The notes under the pieces were generated by a model. It was not told where the DNA came from, did not search any database, and saw only the letters and a list, made by a program, of their open reading frames with translations. Shown one piece after another: positions 7,236 to 14,008 of a stretch of DNA of 45,095 nucleotides. Numbering within the stretch: the stretch's first letter is position 1; every line of letters begins with the position of its first letter. Source of the stretch: Brevundimonas sp. UBA2388. Its GTDB lineage: Bacteria; Pseudomonadota; Alphaproteobacteria; Caulobacterales; Caulobacteraceae. The position numbers and the translations under genes were made by a program. Where the stretch lies: NCBI GenBank assembly GCA_002343425.1, contig DDSO01000139.1, positions 14,418 to 59,512 on the forward strand. Direction: 5' to 3'.

Positions 7236-7562
7236 ATGAGACTCTCGATCCTCGCCGCCGCTGCGGCGTTCACCCTGGGCGCCTGTCAGCCGGCCGCCGA
7301 ACCTCAGCCAGTCGAGGCCCAGCCGGCGCCGGACGCCTCGGCAGCGACGCCGATGGACGCCGCCCCGGTGGTTGCGCCCGAGCCGACACCGCAGCCGCAG
7401 GCCGCCGCGCCGGCGCCCGCCACGGCCCCGCGGGCCTCGACACCGCAAGCCCCGGCGGCCCGGCCCGCGCCGGCTCCCGCTCCGACGCCGCCGCCCGCCG
7501 ATCCGATGGCCGGCCATGACATGTCGAAGATGGACGGCATGACCATGCCGCCCAAACAATAG
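7236..7562 (+). CDS. Pro/Ala-rich lipoprotein with Met/His tail
   Basis: A 108-residue protein starting at 7236, where CAGGAGC precedes the ATG; an in-frame ATG at 7179 lies outside the signal peptide. The signal sequence MRLSILAAAAAFTLGAC ends in a lipobox (LGAC), so the mature protein is lipid-anchored. The body is low-complexity Pro/Ala/Gln, probably an extended tether, and the end carries a metal-ligand cluster, GHDMSKMDGMTM. The same GHDMS motif is repeated in CopB at 9881-10285, pointing to a copper-binding or relay role. No family name was recognised. copC follows after 26 bases in the same direction. Confidence 0.7.
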   Translation: MRLSILAAAAAFTLGACQPAAEPQPVEAQPAPDASAATPMDAAPVVAPEPTPQPQAAAPAPATAPRASTPQAPAARPAPAPAPTPPPADPMAGHDMSKMDGMTMPPKQ

Positions 7563-7588
7563 TTCGCGTAATCATCAGGAGCTTTCTC

Positions 7589-7996
7589 ATGAACCGTTCA
7601 ATCTTCGCCAGCCTCGCCGCCGTGGCGGCGCTGGCTCCCGTCTCACTCGCCCACGCCCAGAGTCATTCGCACGCCGGCGTGGCAGCCCAGGAACACGCCG
7701 CCGTGCAGGCGCCTGCCAACGGCGTCGTCACCGCGCCGGCGGACAACGCCATGCTGGCCGCCGCCCCGACGGCGTTTTCGGCGACATTTCCGCACGCCAT
7801 GACCTTGACGTCGCTCAGGCTGACGGGCGCCGCGGGCCAGCCGGTCGATGTGGTGGTGTCATCCGAGGCGCCGCCGGCCACAACCGTCACCGCGCCTCTG
7901 CCCGCGCTTGCGCCGGGATCCTATTCCGCCGCCTGGGCCGCGAAGGGCGCCGACGGCCATCAGATGAACGGCGTCGTCCGTTTCATGGTTCACTGA
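7589..7996 (+). CDS. copC: CopC periplasmic copper-binding protein
   Basis: A 135-residue exported protein with signal peptide (SLAAVAALAPVSLAHAQS) and a CopC-type beta-sandwich: NGVVTAPADNAMLAAAPTAF, FPHAMTLTSLRLTGAAGQPV, and the C-terminal ALAPGSYSAAWAAKGADGHQ ending in NGVVRFMV. The His at the mature N-terminus (after AHAQSHSHAG) and the DGH near the end correspond to the Cu(II) site region of CopC. It carries copper in the periplasm. There is no copD in this window, so a copper-import role is not supported; buffering for CopA/CopB is more likely. AGGAGC precedes the ATG. A strong terminator follows. Confidence 0.9.
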   Translation: MNRSIFASLAAVAALAPVSLAHAQSHSHAGVAAQEHAAVQAPANGVVTAPADNAMLAAAPTAFSATFPHAMTLTSLRLTGAAGQPVDVVVSSEAPPATTVTAPLPALAPGSYSAAWAAKGADGHQMNGVVRFMVH

Positions 7997-8043
7997 GGAG
8001 TCGGCCTCCCGCCCCCTTGGGGGGCCGACGCCTGATGTGGAGG

Positions 8044-8074
8044 AACGCCGCGCAACCTGCTGCGCGGCGTTTTT
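8044..8074 (+). terminator. Rho-independent terminator after copC
   Basis: Perfect 11-bp stem AACGCCGCGCA (8044-8054) / TGCGCGGCGTT (8061-8071) with a six-base loop, running into a short T-tract. A second GC-rich hairpin with no T-tract lies just before it (8000-8029). It ends the CnrYXH-lipoprotein-copC unit and separates it from the convergent HAD gene. Confidence 0.85.
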
Positions 8075-8171
8075 CGTCGTGGATGGGCTTCCGTCGCCTC
8101 CCGGTCCGGGCGCCGGAGGTCACCCTCCGCCGTGAGCATTGTCGGCTCTGGGCGGTCGCAACCCGGCGCGA

Positions 8172-8942
8172 TCACTCGCTCCAAGGCGGCCTCGCCGCTC
8201 CGGGGAGATGGGTCGCCAGGCTCGCCAAGGTCCGGACCACGACGTGGGCGTCCCCTGAACCGCGTCCGACAGCTTCGCCAGCCTCCGGATCGTACAGAAT
8301 TGTGAAACAGCCCAGCGCCATGGCCGGGCGAATGTCCCATACCAGACTGTCGCCGACGACGCAGACCTCTGCCGGTTCGACGGCCAGGGCGGCGAACATT
8401 CGCCTGAACGCTGCGGGATCGGGCTTCCCCACGCCGACCTCGCCTTCAATCTGGATATGGTGGAAATGCGAAGCCAGGCCGAAACGCTCGATCTTGGCGC
8501 GCTGCAGGGGACCGGCGCCGTTGGTGAGAAGCGCCAGCCGGTATCCGGCATCCCGCAGATGGACCAACACGGCGTCCGCCCCGGGTTCGAGCCGCATCTG
8601 CCGGTCGCGATGAAGGCTGAAGGCGTCGGCGAGGCGTTCGGCGATTTCCGGAGAGGGCGTCGCACATCCGTCGCGCCGCAGGGCCTCAAAGGCCTTGGCC
8701 GCGATGATGCGCCTGGCCTGCCTCGGGGCTCCGCGGCCGATGGCGTGGCTTTCCGGATCGCTCCAGAAAGCCCGCCCCGCCTCCGTCAGGGCCCGCGCCG
8801 CATGGTCCGGAGCCAGGTCGCCAAGCTCGGTCTGGTACAACTGACAGACCCTACGCCACGCCAGGTCCGGGCGGCGATAGGCTGAGATCAAGGTGTCATC
8901 CAGATCGATAGCGACGGCCCGGATTCGCCGAGTCGCTGTCAT
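8172..8942 (-). CDS. HAD-superfamily hydrolase (subfamily IA-like)
   Basis: A 256-residue cytoplasmic phosphatase-type enzyme. Motif I is AVAIDLDDTLI (nucleophile and acid Asp), followed by a helical cap, motif II LALLTNGAGPLQRAK, motif III around GVGKPDPAAFRRMFAAL (Lys), and motif IV VCVVGDSLVWDIRPAMALG. All catalytic elements are present. The substrate cannot be inferred; subfamily IA enzymes act on small phosphorylated metabolites. The start at 8942 is preferred because GGTGGAG lies upstream; the frame continues to 8981. It is the only obvious housekeeping-type enzyme in this part and reads toward the copC terminator, apparently as a single gene. Confidence 0.85.
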   Translation of the reverse strand: MTATRRIRAVAIDLDDTLISAYRRPDLAWRRVCQLYQTELGDLAPDHAARALTEAGRAFWSDPESHAIGRGAPRQARRIIAAKAFEALRRDGCATPSPEIAERLADAFSLHRDRQMRLEPGADAVLVHLRDAGYRLALLTNGAGPLQRAKIERFGLASHFHHIQIEGEVGVGKPDPAAFRRMFAALAVEPAEVCVVGDSLVWDIRPAMALGCFTILYDPEAGEAVGRGSGDAHVVVRTLASLATHLPGAARPPWSE

Positions 8943-9079
8943 TGGACTCCACCCGGCCGGACACCAGCGTGCGCAAGACACTGGCTATAGTGGCGCACTG
9001 ACCCACGCGAGGGCATCCTCATGCCCCCCCGCTGGTTGACTGCGCGGGCCCGGCGCCAAGATGAACCCGCCAGCCTTCG

Positions 9080-10522
9080 CTAGAACCAGGCCCGAATGCC
9101 GACGACCAGCCGGGTGTCTTCCGCGCTTCGCCCGTCAGCTTCCAGAAAGTCCGCCGTATTGCCGAAGCTCTTGGTCCATTCCACGCCGACGTAGGGCGCG
9201 AACTCCTTGCGGAATTCGTACCGCAGCCGGGCCCCAACCTGGAGCGAGGACAGGCCAGATCCGATACGGAGCTCGGGGATGTCCTCCGCCGACAGCACCA
9301 CCTCGGCCCGGGGCTGGACGATCCAGCGATTGGTGATGCGCTGATCGTATTCGGCCTCTCCCCGCGCTGTCAGTTCGCCCTTGTTGGACAGGAAGACAGC
9401 TCCATCGACCTCGAACCAGTAGGGCGCCAGCCCCTGAATGCCGACGACGAGATCTGTCCGGTCGCCTTCGGGCCGGTAGGTCTGCCGCAGGCCGGTCTGG
9501 AAGTCGAAGAAGGGTCGGAACGCCCGGCTGTAGAGGGCCTGGATCTCGGCCTCCTCGACCTCGCCGCCAAAAGCGCCCTCCCCTTCCGACTTCCACCAGA
9601 AGCGATTGATGTCGCCGCCGCTCCAGCCCTGGGCATTCCAGGCGTAGCCTTCCTCGTCGTCCCCGAAGGTCGCTTCCAGCTGGTCGAGGATGACCGCCGT
9701 CGTGCGGACGTTTCCATGCTCGACTCGGAGCTGGGCGCGGGCCGCCGCCATTTCAGCGGGGTCGAACAGCAGGTCGGCGGCGTTGGTCGGCCCGCGTGTC
9801 GCGCCCGCCGGAGCGGGAGCTTCCGGCGGACGTCCCGGATTGTCCGCGCTGGTCGGGACGTCGGGCGGCATGGCCATTCCGGACATGTCGTAGCCCGCCG
9901 GCGTCTGGCCCATGGTCGACATGTCATGACCCGCCGGCATTGCTGGAGCGGGAGTCTGGCCCATCGTCGACATATCGTGACCTGCGGGCATCGCCGGCGC
10001 GGGCTGGGTTTGACCCATCGTTGACATGTCGTGCCCCGCCGGCATCGCCGGAGCGGGCGGGGTCTGGCCCATGGTCGACATGTCATGGCCAACATGCGGG
10101 GACGCGGCGGCCGGAGCCGGCTGTGTCTGGCCCATCGTCGACATGTCATGGCCGGCGTGAGGGGACGCAGCGGCCGGAGCCGGTTGGGTCTGGCCCATAG
10201 CGGACATGTCGTGCCCGGCACGAGCGGACGCCGCGGCCGGAGCAGGCGTCTGGCCCATGGTCGACATGTCGTGTCCCGCCGGCAGCGCCGGAGCCTGCAG
10301 ACGGACGGGCACCGCGCCCGTCGGGCACGTCGGCGCTCCGGGCATGCCTGTCCGGGATGCGTCGGCGGTGGGCGAGCCGCGCGCGACGCAACCCTCCGGA
10401 AGCGCCTGGCGAACCGGCGCGGGCATGGCATGTCCAGCGTGGCTCTGCGCCAGCGCCGGTGTCCCCGCCGCCGCGGAAGCCGCCGCGAGGATCAGGGGAA
10501 GGATGGCGGCCGACGTCTTCAC
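9080..10522 (-). CDS. copB: CopB/PcoB outer-membrane copper resistance protein
   Basis: A 480-residue protein starting at a GTG (10522-10520) that overlaps the copA stop as GTGA, with GGAG upstream; co-translation with copA is clear. Order: signal peptide (AAILPLILAAASAAAGTPAL), a Met/His repeat region with about eight GHDMSTMGQT-type units, then the conserved CopB barrel: WNAQGWSGGDINRFWWKSEG, ALYSRAFRPFFDFQTGLRQT, GLAPYWFEVDGAVFLSNKGE and the C-terminal LVVGIRAWF, ending in Phe as outer-membrane barrels do. CopB proteins bind or export periplasmic copper across the outer membrane. The repeat array is longer than in many relatives and is probably length-variable. Confidence 0.95.
   Translation of the reverse strand: MKTSAAILPLILAAASAAAGTPALAQSHAGHAMPAPVRQALPEGCVARGSPTADASRTGMPGAPTCPTGAVPVRLQAPALPAGHDMSTMGQTPAPAAASARAGHDMSAMGQTQPAPAAASPHAGHDMSTMGQTQPAPAAASPHVGHDMSTMGQTPPAPAMPAGHDMSTMGQTQPAPAMPAGHDMSTMGQTPAPAMPAGHDMSTMGQTPAGYDMSGMAMPPDVPTSADNPGRPPEAPAPAGATRGPTNAADLLFDPAEMAAARAQLRVEHGNVRTTAVILDQLEATFGDDEEGYAWNAQGWSGGDINRFWWKSEGEGAFGGEVEEAEIQALYSRAFRPFFDFQTGLRQTYRPEGDRTDLVVGIQGLAPYWFEVDGAVFLSNKGELTARGEAEYDQRITNRWIVQPRAEVVLSAEDIPELRIGSGLSSLQVGARLRYEFRKEFAPYVGVEWTKSFGNTADFLEADGRSAEDTRLVVGIRAWF
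9881..10285. repeat. In-frame Met/His tandem repeat within copB
   Basis: About eight imperfect units, each encoding GHDMS(T/A)MGQT joined by Pro/Ala linkers (PAPAAASPHA or PAPAMPA), plus one degenerate copy (GYDMSGMAM) at the low-coordinate end. Unit lengths are 16 to 21 codons, so changes stay in frame. MxxM with adjacent His is a copper-ligand pattern. Confidence 0.9.
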
Positions 10523-12384
10523 GATGCGGCTCCTTCCATCGGACGGACCGTGACGACGTTGAACATCCCGGCATGCATGTGCAGCAACAGGTGACAGTGG
10601 AAGGCCCAGTCGCCCGGATTGTCCGCGGTCAGGTCGAAGCTGACCTTGCCGCCCGGCGGAACGTTGACGGTGTGCTTGAGCGGCTGGTGACCGGCCGGGC
10701 CGCCGGTGACCAGCTCGAAGAAATGGCCGTGCAGGTGGATCGGGTGCGCCATCATGGAATCGTTCACCAGGGTCACGCGCACCCGCTCGTCCCGCTCGAA
10801 CCGGATCGGCTCGACCAACTCGCTGAATTTGCGGCCGTCGAAACCCCACATGAACCGCTCCATGTTTCCGGTCAGGTGAATCTCCATCGTCCGGGATGGG
10901 GCGCGCTGATCCTTGTTGGGCGCGAGCGACACCAGGTCTGTGTAGACGAGGACGCGATGCGGCACGTCCTGAAGCCCGATCGGCCGCTCGCCCATGCGAT
11001 TGGCCGGCGCCATCGCGATGGCGTCGACGCCCACCCCCACCGCCATGTCGGGCGGGGCGTTCTCCGGATCGCGCATGTTCATGCCGGACATGGAGCCGTG
11101 GTCCATACCGGACATCGTCCCGGCGGGGGCCTGGGGGGCCATGGCGCCGTGATCCATGCCCGCCATGGCCGCGCCGGGCGCGCCCGTCATAGCCCCGTGG
11201 TCCATTCCGGCCATCGCTCCGCCCGACTGGGCTCCCATGGCCCCGTGATCCATTCCGCTCATGCCCCCCATGTCTCCCATGCCCATGTCCTTCATGGTCA
11301 GGTTGGGAACCTCGCGAAGCGGCGGAACCTCGGCCGTCATGCCGAGGCGGGGCGCCAGGGTGGCGCGGCCCATGCCCGAGCGGTCGATGGCTTCCGACAC
11401 GATGGTGTAGGCGCGGTCCTCGGTCGGCCGAACGATGACGTCATAGGTTTCGGCGGCGGCGATCTGGAACTCGTCGATCTCGATCGGGCGCACGTTCTCG
11501 CCGTCGGCCTGGACCACCGTCATGGGGAGGCCGGGGATGCGGACGTTGAAGATCGACATGGCCGAGGCGTTGATTATGCGCAGCCGCACCCGCTCCCCGG
11601 GCCGGAACAGGCCGGTCCAGTTCTCCTGGGGCCCATGGCCGTTGATCAGATAGGTGTAGGTCGAGCCGTTGACGTCGAGGATGTCGCGCGGATCCATCCG
11701 CATCTCGCCCCACATCCGGCGCTCCTCCAGGCTCATCCGGTCGCTGCCGTCCAGCAGGCCGGCCAGGGTGGTGCGCTGACGGTTGAAATAGCCGGGACTC
11801 TTCTTGAGCTTCTCGAAGATTTCGTGCGGATGCATGAAGCTCCAGTCCGACAGCACCAGCACGTGCTCGCGGTCGTAGCCGACCGGATCCGCCCCGGCCG
11901 GATCGATGACCAAGGGTCCGTAGTGGCCGAGCGCCTCCTGCAAACCCGAGTGGCTGTGGTACCAGAAGGTGCCCGACTGCCGGACCGGGAACTCGTAGAC
12001 GAAGGTCTCGCGCGGGCGGATGCCCGGGAAGCTGACGCCGGGGACGCCGTCCATCTGGAACGGCAGCAGAATGCCGTGCCAGTGGATCGAGGTGTCCTCG
12101 TCGAGCTGGTTCGTCACGGCCAGTCGGACGTTCTGGCCTTCGCGTAGCCGCAGGACCGGAGCCGGAAGCACGCCGTTGATCGTCGTCGCCATGGCGGTGC
12201 GCCCGTTCACGGTGAACGGCGTCTGGCCGACCGTCAGATCGATGTTCGGGCCGGTGAGGGTCGGCAGGTCCGCCCGCAGCCCCGGAGACCCCGTCTGGGC
12301 CCAGGCGGGCATCAAGCCCTGCAAGGCCGCAAGACCGCCTCCGGCGACGGCGCCGCGCAGCAGCGCTCGACGATCCAGCTTCAT
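10519..12384 (-). CDS. copA: CopA/PcoA multicopper oxidase
   Basis: A 621-residue periplasmic multicopper oxidase. It begins with a Tat signal (LDRRALLRGAVAGGGLAAL). Copper-ligand motifs are HWHG (101-104), HSH in WYHSHSG (143-145), HPIHLHGHFF (547-556) and HCHLLLHMHAGM (596-607), the full set for T1, T2 and T3 sites. Between about 370 and 445 lies a Met-rich insert with five MDHG-type units, as in PcoA, thought to bind Cu(I). The enzyme oxidises Cu(I) to the less toxic Cu(II). copB is coupled downstream, and the DUF305 genes lie upstream in the same direction. AGGAGT precedes the ATG; a hairpin and a seven-codon leader frame lie in the 5' region. Confidence 0.95.
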   Translation of the reverse strand: MKLDRRALLRGAVAGGGLAALQGLMPAWAQTGSPGLRADLPTLTGPNIDLTVGQTPFTVNGRTAMATTINGVLPAPVLRLREGQNVRLAVTNQLDEDTSIHWHGILLPFQMDGVPGVSFPGIRPRETFVYEFPVRQSGTFWYHSHSGLQEALGHYGPLVIDPAGADPVGYDREHVLVLSDWSFMHPHEIFEKLKKSPGYFNRQRTTLAGLLDGSDRMSLEERRMWGEMRMDPRDILDVNGSTYTYLINGHGPQENWTGLFRPGERVRLRIINASAMSIFNVRIPGLPMTVVQADGENVRPIEIDEFQIAAAETYDVIVRPTEDRAYTIVSEAIDRSGMGRATLAPRLGMTAEVPPLREVPNLTMKDMGMGDMGGMSGMDHGAMGAQSGGAMAGMDHGAMTGAPGAAMAGMDHGAMAPQAPAGTMSGMDHGSMSGMNMRDPENAPPDMAVGVGVDAIAMAPANRMGERPIGLQDVPHRVLVYTDLVSLAPNKDQRAPSRTMEIHLTGNMERFMWGFDGRKFSELVEPIRFERDERVRVTLVNDSMMAHPIHLHGHFFELVTGGPAGHQPLKHTVNVPPGGKVSFDLTADNPGDWAFHCHLLLHMHAGMFNVVTVRPMEGAAS

Positions 12385-12426
12385 GGGATACTCCTGAAAG
12401 TCATGGTCGCGCCTCCTGAGGCGCGA
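12381..12426 (-). promoter_or_regulatory. Possible translational-control leader of copA (hairpin plus 7-codon ORF)
   Basis: On the minus strand a 9-bp dyad (12426-12418 with 12415-12407) holds a perfect AGGAGG inside it. Seven bases later a frame starts at ATG 12404 and reads MTFRSIP before TGA at 12383-12381, overlapping the copA ATG. Hiding a ribosome site in a hairpin ahead of a short coupled leader is a known control layout; here it is only inferred. Confidence 0.35.
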
Positions 12427-12519
12427 TCTAAAAGGTTTTACGCAAGCGGCGCGGCCCGCCCTCGCGACACGCTGCCGCAGAGCCGACCGCGCCGGCGGCC
12501 CTCGCGGCCGCCCGCCGGA

Positions 12520-12999
12520 TTACCGCCGCGCCAGAAGGGCCTTCATCTGGGCGATTTCCCGCGCCTGGGAGCTGACGATCTCCTCGCACAGACCGAGCAC
12601 CTCGGGATCTTTCAACTCCGCTTCGTTGCACATCAGGATGGCGCCGGAGTGGTGGGGTATCATCGAACGCAGGAATTCCGCATCCCCGACCGCCGCCTGG
12701 GTCCGCATGCCCCAGAAGCTGACCGCGAACACCAGGGCGGCCGCCCCGCCGATCAGTAGATTGGTCCGCTTCGACGGATACATCGACCGCATGAACACCA
12801 GCATGAGGATGGCCATGGGAGAGACCATCATCAGGGTCATGTAGACGTTGTTGAGATTGAAGTAGAAGTGATCGAGGGATGCGATCATCGTGTACATCAC
12901 CAGGTACATGATGATGAAATCAAGGACGAGCTCGATCGCGAATGATCGATAGCTGCCCTTCATGGCCTGCATGTGATTCATGCCCGTCATCTTTTCCAT
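12520..12999 (-). CDS. DUF305 family integral-membrane protein
   Basis: A 159-residue protein. Three membrane helices fill the N-terminal two thirds (IELVLDFIIMYLVMYTMIAS, VYMTLMMVSPMAILMLVFM, LLIGGAAALVFAVSFWGM), followed by a DUF305 segment: AEFLRSMIPHHSGAILMCNE and SSQAREIAQMKALL. The MIPHHSGA motif is the family hallmark and probably a metal ligand set. The N-terminus is Met/His-rich (MEKMTGMNHMQAM). DUF305 proteins are common in copper clusters; function is unproven. It lies 135 bases upstream of copA and 48 bases after the larger DUF305 gene, all in one direction. The intervening gap to copA holds a GC-rich dyad. Confidence 0.85.
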   Translation of the reverse strand: MEKMTGMNHMQAMKGSYRSFAIELVLDFIIMYLVMYTMIASLDHFYFNLNNVYMTLMMVSPMAILMLVFMRSMYPSKRTNLLIGGAAALVFAVSFWGMRTQAAVGDAEFLRSMIPHHSGAILMCNEAELKDPEVLGLCEEIVSSQAREIAQMKALLARR

Positions 13000-13047
13000 G
13001 TCCCTGCCCCTCTTTCAGTCAAACACGCTCCGCCCGTGAGAGCCGCG

Positions 13048-13728
13048 TCAGGACCCGCCGACCGGGTGGGCCGCGAGCCAGGCGCGCATCTCGGCGATGT
13101 CGGCGGTCTGCATCTCGATCGTCTTCTGCGCCATGCGCCGGATGCCGGCGTCCTGGCTTTCGCGGAGCGCCACCTGGGACATCTCGAGCGCGCCCTGGTG
13201 GTGAGCGATCATCTTGCTGGCCCACATCCGGTCCGTGTTGGCCCCGGTCGCCGACATCATGGCGTCCTTCATCTTCGTTTCGGCCGGCGCGAAGGGAGGT
13301 TCCCCGCCCCCGCCCGGCGCGGCCGCGCCGGCGGCGGCCCCGACCCGCGTCTCGAGCCAGCGCCGCAGCTCGGCGATGTCCGTGGTCTGCATTTCGACGG
13401 TTTTCTGGGCCATTCGGCGAATGTCGGCGTCCTGGGTGTCCCGCAGCACGATCTGGGACATGTCGAGCGCGCCCTGGTGATGCGGGATCATCTTGCGCGC
13501 CCAGGTTTCGCCCGCATCGGCTCCCGTTGCCGCCATCATGGCCTCGTGCATCCTGGTTTCGGCGGCGGAGAACGGCGTCTGCGCCATCGCCATGGGCTCC
13601 GAAGCGTGCGCGGACTCTTCGGCCTTGGACGTTGCGGGCGGCTCCGCCGCGGGGCTGCACGCCGTCAGGACGAGCGCGGAACAGCCGGCGAGCAGGAGGG
13701 ACGGGCGGATGACGATCGGGTTGAACAT
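13048..13728 (-). CDS. Lipoprotein with two tandem DUF305 domains
   Basis: A 226-residue protein; the start at 13728 has GGAGA upstream and yields a lipobox signal (LLLAGCSALVLTAC). Two DUF305 domains follow, at about residues 53-125 and 146-218, each with M-I-(P/A)-HHQGAL-(D/E)-MSQ, a RRMAQKT helix and an EMQT-(T/A)-DIAE helix. They are nearly identical over 70 residues and separated by a Gly/Ala/Pro linker, which points to an internal duplication. The second copy has MIAHHQG where the family usually has MIPHHQG. Likely a periplasmic copper-binding protein anchored in a membrane. It is first in the leftward group with DUF305, copA and copB. Confidence 0.85.
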   Translation of the reverse strand: MFNPIVIRPSLLLAGCSALVLTACSPAAEPPATSKAEESAHASEPMAMAQTPFSAAETRMHEAMMAATGADAGETWARKMIPHHQGALDMSQIVLRDTQDADIRRMAQKTVEMQTTDIAELRRWLETRVGAAAGAAAPGGGGEPPFAPAETKMKDAMMSATGANTDRMWASKMIAHHQGALEMSQVALRESQDAGIRRMAQKTIEMQTADIAEMRAWLAAHPVGGS

Positions 13729-13929
13729 CGGGGATCTCCGCTTGGGACGGTCGCCAGCCGGATCGCCAGGCGGCCAGACAATGAGGTGCGCCCGGCGACG
13801 CTGCATCCGGGCGGGCGTTGCGCTCGCCCGGACGACTGTCCCCACCGGACATCGAAGCCAGCGTAATCCGGACCCGCCGCCACGGTTCCACCACGATTAA
13901 ATATGCCCGAACACCGTCGGATCATGCGA

Positions 13930-13952
13930 GGGATCAACCGCCGGGATGCGTA
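13930..13952 (+). promoter_or_regulatory. GGGAT-N14-CGTA element in unexpected orientation
   Basis: GGGAT (13930-13934), 14 bases, CGTA (13949-13952), with GATG before CGTA. It points rightward into the 3' end of the Cu-ATPase gene, which is on the other strand. If active it would produce RNA antisense to that gene. No rightward gene lies close downstream. Confidence 0.35.
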
Positions 13953-14008
13953 ATGGGCTGACGGCTGTCATGGTTTTCCCCGGCGGTCTCGAGCGCGCCA
14001 GTCGATGG

